DNA from: Acidobacteriota bacterium
GTDB lineage: Bacteria; Acidobacteriota; Terriglobia; 2-12-FULL-54-10
Direction: 5' to 3'
Assembly (NCBI GenBank): GCA_016191085.1
Contig: JACPPJ010000014.1
Coordinates: 1-64,000 of the forward strand
DNA length: 64,000 nucleotides
Below are positions 49,886 through 58,400 of this stretch, in pieces. The notes under the pieces are model-generated. The model saw only the letters and a program-made list of their open reading frames with translations, was not told the origin of the DNA and searched no databases. Each line of letters starts with the position of its first letter. Positions within the stretch are counted from its first letter, which is position 1. Position numbers and translations under genes: made by a program.

Positions 49886-51016
49886 TCAGCCCACCTTTTT
49901 CCGCAAGGCCAATGAAGCGATTACGTACACGACGGCTGCGTATATCATGAGGAGCACAAAGTCGAAAAAGTAATACGAGAATGGCAGCCCTTTCAGGAAA
50001 ATTCCGCGGGCCATGCTCATGAAATAGGACGCCGGAATTACGCGGCTGATGATCTGCGCAGAACGGTCCATGCTGGCGATGGGTGTGAGAATCCCGGAAA
50101 ACAGGATCGACGGCGTCATCAGTGTGATGAAGGTCAGGAACATTGCCGCCACCTGCGTCTTGCAGAGAACCGAGATAACCAGCCCCAGGCCGATGCAGCA
50201 GGTGATGAACAGTGCGGCGCCTAGCGTCAGGACGAAAAAGTTTCCTACGAACCTGACGCCGAAAGCCGTCACCGCGAGCGTGAAGAGCAGAAAATAATCT
50301 ACCAGCGCCACGCCGATGTACGGTACCGCTTTTCCGACGATGATTTCCCAGCGGCGAACGGGCGAGCAATAAAGATTGAAGATAGTGCCGCGCTCCTTCT
50401 CGCGTACCACCACCAGTGCCGCAAGCAGGCTGGGGTAAAACATGAGGTTGATCACCAGCAGACCTGGCACGGTGGAGTTCTTCGCTTCCAACGACGGGTT
50501 GTACCAGACGCGGCCTTCCACTGAGATGGGAACAACATTCGCGCTCACGCCCCTGCGCGCCAGATACTTGGAAAGGAGTTGTTGATTGAACTGCGCGTTG
50601 ACGGCAGCGATATAGCCGCTGACGATCTGCGCTCGGCTGGGGAACGATCCGTCCGCCAGAATCTGCACCGCCGCGGGCTTGCCCGCGCTCAGGTTGCGCG
50701 AGAAGTCTGGCGGGATGACCACCACGGCACGGATTTGCCCAGCTTGAATAAGCTGGTCGATTTCCGCCTCGTCATTGATGAGCCTTGTCAGGCGAAAGTA
50801 CTCGGAGTTGGTGAACGAATACATGTACTCGCGGCTGAGCGTGCTGCGATCCTGATCATAGAATGCCACCGGCAGATTTTTTACATCCAGGATGAATCCG
50901 AGCCCAAGGATAATCATGATGATCAGCGGCACGGCTATGGCTAAAGCGAGATAGATGCGGTCCCGCAACACTTCACGCGTTTCTTTGCGAATAATCGCGA
51001 CAATGCGGCTATGCAT
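49886..51016 (-). CDS. ABC-2 type transporter permease
   Basis: A 376-residue membrane protein of the same type as its neighbour. It has an N-terminal TM helix (LALAIAVPLIIMIILGLGF), a long periplasmic domain (VAFYDQDRSTLSREYMYSFT), and C-terminal TM helices (FVLTLGAALFITCCIGLGLV). Also present is EKERGTIFNLYCSPVRRWEI, the cytoplasmic loop contacting the ATPase. The ATG at 51016 overlaps the ATPase stop by eight bases (ATGCATAG), so translation is coupled. A start at 51058 is within the ATPase gene and was rejected. Confidence 0.9.
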   Translation of the reverse strand: MHSRIVAIIRKETREVLRDRIYLALAIAVPLIIMIILGLGFILDVKNLPVAFYDQDRSTLSREYMYSFTNSEYFRLTRLINDEAEIDQLIQAGQIRAVVVIPPDFSRNLSAGKPAAVQILADGSFPSRAQIVSGYIAAVNAQFNQQLLSKYLARRGVSANVVPISVEGRVWYNPSLEAKNSTVPGLLVINLMFYPSLLAALVVVREKERGTIFNLYCSPVRRWEIIVGKAVPYIGVALVDYFLLFTLAVTAFGVRFVGNFFVLTLGAALFITCCIGLGLVISVLCKTQVAAMFLTFITLMTPSILFSGILTPIASMDRSAQIISRVIPASYFMSMARGIFLKGLPFSYYFFDFVLLMIYAAVVYVIASLALRKKVG

Positions 51017-52925
51017 GCACGCGCTCCGAGTAGCGGATAAAATCGAGGAACGTCTCATCCATCGAAAGTGGCGGCGAGCTGATCTGTGTTCCAGCGATTC
51101 CGGCGTTGCTCAATAGAGAAAGCAGCTTTTGTTCATCGGTCGCCGGATCGAAGCTGCGCAGACGGATGCTGTCGCCATAAAGCACAGCGTCAGCGAAACG
51201 GGTGGTGATTACGTCAAACGCAGCGCTGAAGTCGTGCGTCCGCACGGAGAGCAGTTTCCCCGAGCGGTTCTCTGATATCTGCTTCAGCGTGCCGGGTGAA
51301 TCGGCTGCGATCAGCAGTCCCTGGTTCATCAACCCGAGCCGGTCGCAGTGGTCGGCCTCATCCATGTAGTGCGTCGAGACCAGCACGGTGACACCGGATT
51401 CGCGAGAAAGCGAGTAAATCAAATCCCAAAATACGCGCCGCGCCGGAGGATCAACCCCCGAGGTTGGCTCGTCGAGAAATAACACCGGCGGTCCGTGCAG
51501 CACAGCGCACAATAGTGACAACCGCTGCCGCAACCCCGTCGGCAAGTCGCCGGCCAGCCGCGATTGGAACGGTTCCAAACCCAGCGAGGCGGTCATATCC
51601 GTCGAAGCAGCATTTTGCACGCCATAGAGATCTGCATAGAGCCGCAGATTCTGTTGCACGGTCAGATCGCGGTAGAGAGAAAACTGCTGGGACATATATC
51701 CGATCTGCGTCCACACCCGGCGTTTCTCTTTCGCGATATCAAATCCCGCGACGCGGATGGAGCCTGCGCTCGGCTCCAGCAGGCCGCACAGCATTTTGAT
51801 CAACGTAGTCTTGCCGGCTCCATTGGGGCCGAGCAAACCGAAGATTTCGCCGCGCTCGACGTGCAGGTGCACCTGATCAACAGCCACAAATTCGCCGAAC
51901 CGCCGCGTGACTCCGTGGCACTCGATGGGCGATTCAGCGACGATGTGACGTGCCGCCGCCACACGTAGCGTCGGTGTCCGCTGCTTAGAGGGAGCGAGAA
52001 GCTGTAAGAACACGTCTTCGAGCTTCGGCTCCTCAACCGTGAGGCTTTGAACATCCAGTCCCTCGGCGCGCAGATCGGATTCGATTCCACCGAGCGGCGC
52101 TGTCGAGCGCACGCGGATCTCCCTGCCGAAAACTTCTGTGGCGCTCACGTCATCGCGCTGTTGAAGGATCCGCAATGCAGTGGTTTGCGGCTCGGCAACG
52201 ATCCTGGCGTAGTGGCCGGTAGCTTTCCTTCGAATGCTGTCGGGCGTACCTTGGTCGATCACGACTCCGGAGTGCACCAGCGCAACACGATGGCAGCGCT
52301 CCGCCTCATCCATGTACGACGTGCTGAGGAGAACCGTCACGTGACGCTGCTCGACCAGGCGGTGAATGATCTGCCAAAATTCCTGGCGTGAAATGGGATC
52401 GACACCCGTCGTTGGCTCGTCGAGCAGGATCACGTCGGGTAGATGGATGAGCGTGCAGATCAGTGCCAGCTTCTGGCGCATGCCGCCGGAGAGATTGGCG
52501 GCGCGCCGATCGACAAAGCGATCCAGCCGCGTCATTTTCAGGAAATTGGCGCGGTTCTCACGATAGATGTTCTCCGGCAGCTTTCGAAGCTCGCGAAAAA
52601 AGTCGATATTTTCAGCGACCGTGAGGCTCTCGTACAGATTCACTCCGAGCCCTTGAGGCATGTAGCCGATCCGTTCCTTCACCGCTTCCGGATTGGCAAG
52701 CACATTGATGCCGCCGACGGTCGCCGAGCCGCGATGCGCGTTGAGCACGCCCGCGAGAATTTGGATGATACTGGTCTTACCGGCGCCGTCCGGGCCAATC
52801 AGCCCAAAAATTTCTCCACGGCGGACGTCGAATGAGACGTCGCGGACCGCTTCGACCTTCTTGCTGCGGCCATAAAACCGCCAAAGGCCTGAAACGGAGA
52901 TGACGGGCTGGGCGGGAGGGTTCAT
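51009..52925 (-). CDS. Fused tandem ABC ATPase
   Basis: A 638-residue protein with two nucleotide-binding domains. Domain 1 (about 10-310): Walker A GPDGAGKTS, signature LSGGMRQKLALICTL, Walker B VILLDEPTTGVD. Domain 2 (about 325-630): Walker A GPNGAGKTT, degenerate signature LPTGLRQRLSLLCAVL (a typical signature is LSGG), Walker B LFLDEPTSGVD. The fusion fits RbbA/YhiH-type exporters with two different permeases. The ATG at 52925 overlaps the HlyD gene stop (ATGA). The degenerate signature suggests one weak composite site. Confidence 0.92.
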   Translation of the reverse strand: MNPPAQPVISVSGLWRFYGRSKKVEAVRDVSFDVRRGEIFGLIGPDGAGKTSIIQILAGVLNAHRGSATVGGINVLANPEAVKERIGYMPQGLGVNLYESLTVAENIDFFRELRKLPENIYRENRANFLKMTRLDRFVDRRAANLSGGMRQKLALICTLIHLPDVILLDEPTTGVDPISRQEFWQIIHRLVEQRHVTVLLSTSYMDEAERCHRVALVHSGVVIDQGTPDSIRRKATGHYARIVAEPQTTALRILQQRDDVSATEVFGREIRVRSTAPLGGIESDLRAEGLDVQSLTVEEPKLEDVFLQLLAPSKQRTPTLRVAAARHIVAESPIECHGVTRRFGEFVAVDQVHLHVERGEIFGLLGPNGAGKTTLIKMLCGLLEPSAGSIRVAGFDIAKEKRRVWTQIGYMSQQFSLYRDLTVQQNLRLYADLYGVQNAASTDMTASLGLEPFQSRLAGDLPTGLRQRLSLLCAVLHGPPVLFLDEPTSGVDPPARRVFWDLIYSLSRESGVTVLVSTHYMDEADHCDRLGLMNQGLLIAADSPGTLKQISENRSGKLLSVRTHDFSAAFDVITTRFADAVLYGDSIRLRSFDPATDEQKLLSLLSNAGIAGTQISSPPLSMDETFLDFIRYSERVHA

Positions 52926-54124
52926 TTCGATTCCGGCTGGATGGCGGAATCTTTCCAGCGGATGAGGCAATCGGCGGGCATGCCCGGCTTGAGCAGCCGG
53001 TCCGGGTTTTCCAGGCCAAGCTCGACGCCAAAAACCATCTTCACGCGCTCTTCTTTCGTTTCCACGTTTTTAGGAGTGAACTCGGCTTGGTTATAGATCC
53101 GAGTAATTCGGGCCGGGAATGTCTTGCCGGGGAAAGCGTCAACCGAGATTTCTGCCGGCTGTCCAAGCTTCAGTTTGGGGATGTCCGGCTCAGGAATGTA
53201 GACCTTCAAATACAGCCGGTTCATGTCCACCATAACGAATATCGGTGAGCCGGGGCTGACCACGTCTCCAGGTTCGACCGCCCGTGACAGGATGGTACCG
53301 TCTGACGGCACGTAGATGTTGCGCTCCGCGAGATTCGCCTGAGCTTCTGCGAGCTGCGCCTGTGCCGCGCGCCGCGACTGTTCCAGCGCGTGCAGTTGCT
53401 CGATTTTCAGCTCAACATTGCCTTTGGAGGCCTGCGCCAGCGTGAGGTTCGCTTCCGCCTGCGCTAGTTCCTTCTCCGCCGCATTCACGTCGGCCTGGCT
53501 GGTTTCAAGTCGCATCGAGGCCTGATCGAGAACGCTCCTGGAGACCACCTGATCCTCATGAAGCCTAACAGCGCGTTCCTGCTCGAGTTTCGCGTTGTTC
53601 AGGACCGAGCGCGCGCGCTCCAGGCGAGCTTTGGCGCTGCTCACGGCGGCTTCGGCCGCCGCAACGGACGCCGCCGAATTCTTTGCGGTGTAAGCAGCGT
53701 CTATAGAAGCTTGCCGGATCTGAACGTCTAACGCAGCGATATTTGCTTGCAGTCCCGCAAACCGTGACTCGAGTTGATTTGCCTCCAACTCCGCCACGAG
53801 CTGCCCCTTTTTCACATCGTCACCTTCGTCCACCAGGAGTGATTTGACGCGGGCTTGGATCTCCTTGGCCGCAAGCGTGATTTCGCGTCCTTCGATCCTT
53901 CCGCTTGCCATCAGAACATCTTGCGGAGGTTTCTCAGTGAGTCCGGGAAGAACGCGGTAGTAGAAGGCGAGCGCCGCCGCTCCAATTAATACGATGATTA
54001 GTAGTGTGCGTAGCGAGGACTTCAGGCGTGAAGGGGGCTCTGGCATCCACTCAGGCGGTGCTTCGACCTGACGTCCGACGGCGGCCTCGCCATTTGTTTC
54101 AGTCGTATGGGTGCGGCCAGGCAT
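52922..54124 (-). CDS. HlyD-family membrane fusion protein
   Basis: A 400-residue periplasmic adaptor. Residues about 40-60 are a TM segment (LRTLLIIVLIGAAALAFYY). A lipoyl half-motif follows (VDEGDDVKKGQLVAELEANQ), then a long alpha-helical hairpin (about 130-265) and the second half (NIYVPSDGTILSRAVEPGDV). It bridges the two inner-membrane permeases to an outer-membrane channel, not encoded here. It is the first gene of the four-gene exporter operon. The ATG at 54124 is preceded by a G-rich Shine-Dalgarno-like tract; the frame to 54205 has no signal-like features. Confidence 0.92.
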   Translation of the reverse strand: MPGRTHTTETNGEAAVGRQVEAPPEWMPEPPSRLKSSLRTLLIIVLIGAAALAFYYRVLPGLTEKPPQDVLMASGRIEGREITLAAKEIQARVKSLLVDEGDDVKKGQLVAELEANQLESRFAGLQANIAALDVQIRQASIDAAYTAKNSAASVAAAEAAVSSAKARLERARSVLNNAKLEQERAVRLHEDQVVSRSVLDQASMRLETSQADVNAAEKELAQAEANLTLAQASKGNVELKIEQLHALEQSRRAAQAQLAEAQANLAERNIYVPSDGTILSRAVEPGDVVSPGSPIFVMVDMNRLYLKVYIPEPDIPKLKLGQPAEISVDAFPGKTFPARITRIYNQAEFTPKNVETKEERVKMVFGVELGLENPDRLLKPGMPADCLIRWKDSAIQPESK

Positions 54125-54303
54125 GACGTCCCCCGGAGCGGCTGGCAGCAGGCGTCTCTTTCTGCCGCGGCAATCTAACAGTCCAACATAACACGGAAGA
54201 AGCAAGGACGCGCGGCGGGTAGCCGCACCTCAGCGGTTCGCTCGTGCTCAACTGTTTTTCGGATAGGAAATGTGGAGTTGCGTACACTATGCAAGTGGCG
54301 ACT

Positions 54304-54576
54304 TCACGCTTCGCCGGTCATGCCGGTCGCTTCCGAACCGGTCACCTCTGAAATGATCTCCATCGCTCTCTCGACTTCAGATTCCAGAACCAGAATGTCC
54401 TGCTTGGCAAGATCGCCGGTCTTCATCGGGAAAAGACCCGGCGCCGTCTCAGCGTTGATGGTGCTTTCAATACCGTGGTTGCGCAGCAGCTCCTGGATCA
54501 TGCGAGCTTCGATTTCGTCGTTCGTCGTGTACACCGGAACCACTATTTCATGGGCCGCGTCATCGCCATTGGGCAT
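54304..54576 (-). CDS. DUF2007-family small protein
   Basis: A 90-residue protein of the DUF2007 (putative prokaryotic signal-transducing) family. It has VPVYTTNDEIEARMIQELLR followed by NHGIESTINAETAP and the C-terminal helix LVLESEVERAMEIISEVTG. GGAGG lies 8 bases before the ATG at 54576; the frame also has an ATG overlapping the SD. Function is unknown. It stands apart from the exporter operon. Confidence 0.85.
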   Translation of the reverse strand: MPNGDDAAHEIVVPVYTTNDEIEARMIQELLRNHGIESTINAETAPGLFPMKTGDLAKQDILVLESEVERAMEIISEVTGSEATGMTGEA

Positions 54577-54621
54577 GATTGTCTCCTCCATGAAGTTCTT
54601 TCCATATCACAATCGGACACG

Positions 54622-54662
54622 GTGAAAACAAAAACGGCGAGAGAAGCTATTCCTCTCGCCGT
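54622..54662 (-). terminator. Intrinsic terminator on the minus strand
   Basis: ACGGCGAGAG (54634-54643) pairs perfectly with CTCTCGCCGT (54653-54662). On the minus strand it is followed by TTTTGTTTTC. It ends the DUF2231 gene, whose stop is at 54678. Confidence 0.8.
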
Positions 54663-54677
54663 ATTGAAGTGGAGAGA

Positions 54678-55160
54678 TTAGGCGGCGCGCCGAGTGCTGA
54701 TATCTGGCTCCCTCGGTTCTTCGACCACGCCCACGCGGTGCACGTAAGCCATCTGCCCGCCGATCCAACCCGACACCGCGAGCATGACCAGGGGAACGAC
54801 TTCCAGCACCATGGCTATCGTCCAGCGATCCGTTTGATAAGCGGCGTTATTGAGCCGCAAAAAGAATGTCACCGCATAGAGCACCACTGCGACCAAATTC
54901 AACGACAGGTGCATGGTCGCCAGTCTGCGAGCCGCCGTGCTCATGGGCACCGCTACGAAATCAACAAACCCGAAAATCGCTGCGATCAGAGCCGTGAGTA
55001 TTCCGATGCCGACGCAGTACAACGCGAACTGATACCAAAACAGCTCGCCGTTATAGCTGTGCATGATGTCCCCGATCAAAGCCAGGACAAAAGCTCCAAT
55101 AGGTATAGGGACCAGTGCTGGGTGTATCGGGTGATCGCCGATGGCAGCTTTGCTTCTCAT
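54678..55160 (-). CDS. DUF2231-family four-helix membrane protein
   Basis: A 160-residue membrane protein with four TM helices (PIPIGAFVLALIGDIMH, FALYCVGIGILTALIAAIFG, LSLNLVAVVLYAVTFFL and MVLEVVPLVMLAVSGWIGG). The N-terminal IGDHPIHPALVPIPIG is the DUF2231 signature (HP..P...P.). The family often sits with cytochrome or rhodopsin genes and its role is unknown. GGAGGGATCT lies before the ATG at 55160; the frame to 55340 was rejected. Confidence 0.88.
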   Translation of the reverse strand: MRSKAAIGDHPIHPALVPIPIGAFVLALIGDIMHSYNGELFWYQFALYCVGIGILTALIAAIFGFVDFVAVPMSTAARRLATMHLSLNLVAVVLYAVTFFLRLNNAAYQTDRWTIAMVLEVVPLVMLAVSGWIGGQMAYVHRVGVVEEPREPDISTRRAA

Positions 55161-55422
55161 AGATCCCTCCTTGACTATCCTGGACGACCCTTCGCCACTC
55201 TGCAATCCCCGCCACAGCGAAAAGGGCGACTCAAGATCTGATTCATTAGATGAAATTTGCAGCGTTGGCGGTGGCCTCTTGTAAGGCGCTGAAATCGAAG
55301 GCTCTCGCTCCTGCCCGACGGAACCCAAGAAACTTTTCAAATTTCACCCGGACCGTGCGCTGGCGACAGTAAAACCGTCGCTAAAATCCGGTATCATAGC
55401 CACAGGTATCGAGGCGTTCTGA

Positions 55423-58400
55423 ATGCCCTTATCGTTATTTCATCCAGCCGTCGCGGAGTGGTTCTCCTCGGCGTTCGAGAGTCCCACCGAGCCGCAGCGC
55501 ATGGGGTGGCCGGCGATCCAGTCTGGCCGCGACACGCTCATTGCCGCTCCCACAGGCTCCGGCAAGACACTGGCGGCATTCTTGTGGAGTATTGACTCGC
55601 TCATCCGGCAAGGCACGCTCGGAGCAATTCCCGATGAGCTGGAAGTCGTATACGTCTCGCCGCTCAAAGCTCTGAGCAACGACGTGAAGCAGAACCTCGC
55701 CATACCGCTCTCGGGCGTCGAAGCGGTGTTGCGTAACCAGGGTCTACCTGCACCGGAGATTCGTGTGTGGGTGCGAACCGGCGACACGCCCGCGTCCGAG
55801 CGACAGAAGATGACGCGCAAGCCGCCGCACATCCTGGTCACCACTCCCGAGTCGCTCTACATCCTGCTCACCGCCGAGAAGAGCCGCAAGCTATTCCGCG
55901 GCGTTCGAACCGTCATTGTGGACGAGATCCACGCTGTCGCGCGCGACAAGCGCGGCTCACACCTGGCGCTGACGCTCGAGCGGCTCGACGCTATCGCGAC
56001 GCATAAGCCGGTGCGCATCGGTCTGTCGGCCACCCAAAGCCCCATTGAAGAAGTGGCGCGGTTTCTGGTTGGAACGCGTCGCATTGACTCGAACGGCCAT
56101 CCGCGCTGCACGGTCGTGAACACCGGGCACGCGCGGCGGATGGATCTCGCGATAGAAGTTCCCGGCTCGCCACTCTCGGCAGTGTGCTCCAACGAGACCT
56201 GGGAGGAGATCTACGACCGCATCGCCCGCCTCATCGAAGCGGAGCGGACGACCCTCGTGTTCGTCAATACGCGGCGGCTGGCCGAGCGCGTAACACTGCA
56301 CCTCAGCAAGCGGCTGGGTGAGAACAGGATCACCTCGCATCACGGCAGCATGTCGCGTCGCCATCGGCTCCAGGCCGAAATGCGATTAAAGTCGGGAGAT
56401 CTGAAGGCGCTGGTCGCGACAGCATCGCTGGAACTCGGCATCGACATTGGCACGGTGGATCTGGTCTGCCAAATCGGCTCACCACGTTCGATCGCAACTC
56501 TGTTGCAGCGCGTGGGCCGCTCCGGCCACAGCGTGGGCGCAGTGCCGCGCGGGCGCGTTTTCGCGTTAAGCCGTGACGAGCTGATCGAATGCGCCGCGCT
56601 GCTGCGCGCTGTACGCCGCGGGCGGCTCGATCGTCTGCACATCCCGGAAAAGCCGCTCGATATCCTGGCGCAGCAGATCGTCGCCTCGGTGGCAGCGGAG
56701 GAGTGGAAAGAAGACGCGCTCTACGATCTGTGCCTCGGCGCATACCCTTATCGTCACCTCTCCCGGCAGGAATTCGATGAAGTCGTGCGCATGCTCGCGG
56801 AGGGCTTTTCGACGCGGCGCGGACGCAGCAGGGCGCATCTGCACTATGACGCCGTCCACAAGCGTATCCGCGCCCGCAAAGGAGCGCGGCTGGCGGCAAT
56901 CACCTCCGGCGGCGCCATTCCCGACAACGCCGATTACCGGGTGATCCTCGAGCCCGAAGGCGTGCTCGTCGGCACAGTCAACGAGGACTTCGCCGTGGAG
57001 AGTATGTCTGGCGACATCTTTCAGTTGGGCAACAATTCTTGGCGTATTCTGAAAATTGAAACCGGCGTCATGCGCGTCGAGGACGCGCGCGGCGAGCCGC
57101 CTAGCATCCCATTCTGGCTGGGCGAAGGCCCGGCGCGTACAGCGGAGCTTTCGGCCGAGGTATCGGAAATTCGCGGCGAGGTGGAGAAGCGGCTGGAGCC
57201 GGTGTCCCAATCAGACGGTGCATCGATCCAGTGGTTAAAGGACGAGCCGGGACTCAACGAGCCCGAGGCGATGCAGATCGTGGAATATCTCGCCGCATCG
57301 CGCAACGTGCTCGGCGTGGTGCCGACCCAGAAAACGATAGTGCTGGAGCGGTTCTTCGATACCACTGGCGGCATGCAGTTGATCGTGCACGCGCCATTCG
57401 GGGCGCGCATCAATCGCGCCTGGGGGCTCGCGCTTCGGAAACGTTTCTGCCGCAGCTTCAATTTTGAACTGCAAGCTGCCGCTACGGACGATTCCATCGT
57501 GCTGTCGCTCGGGTTGCAGCACAGTTTTCCCCTCGACGAGGTTTTCACGTACCTGAATTCCAAGACCGCCCAGGACCTGCTGGTGCAGGCGCTGCTGGCG
57601 GCTCCCATGTTCCAGTCGCGCTGGCGTTGGAACGCTATGCGGGCGCTGGCCATTCTGCGCAGCTCGGGCGGCAGGAAGATACCGGCGGCATTTCTGCGCA
57701 TGAAGTCGGATGACTTGCTTGCCACCGTCTTTCCCGACAGCGCCGCCTGCGCCGAGAATCTCACCGGACCTATTTGCATTCCCGATCATCCTCTGGTGCG
57801 ACAGACGATTCATGATTGCCTGACCGAGGCGATGGACTGCGAAAGCTTCCTCGCCCTGCTGCGTTCAATGGAACAGGGCAAGCTGCGTCTCGTGGCGCGC
57901 GATACCACTGAACCGTCGCCGCTATCGCATGAGGTTCTGAACGCCAAGCCTTATGCATTCCTCGACGATGCGCCGCTTGAAGAGCGCCGCGCCCGCGCGG
58001 TCCAGACGCGCCACAACCTGGATTACAAACCGGACGACATGGACAAGCTCGACTCGGCGGCGATTCAAACTGTGCGCGAACAAGCTTGGCCGCAGGCGGA
58101 AAACCCCGACGAACTGCACGATGCGTTGATGCTGGCTGGGTTCGTTGGTAGTGAGGAACAGCGGGAATGGCGCAGCTATTTCGATCTGCTAGCGATGGCC
58201 GGGCGCGCTACGGAACTCGACACCGGTGCTGGTCCAAAGCTATGGGTTGCCGCCGAGCGCAAGGCGCAATTTGATCTGGTCTACCCGCACGCGCGATATT
58301 CGCCGTACATCACGGCGCCTACCGGTGCTACCGGTCAAAGTAGAGATGAAGCGCTGGTCGAGATTGTGCGCGGCCGGATGGAAATCCTGGGGCCAGTTAC

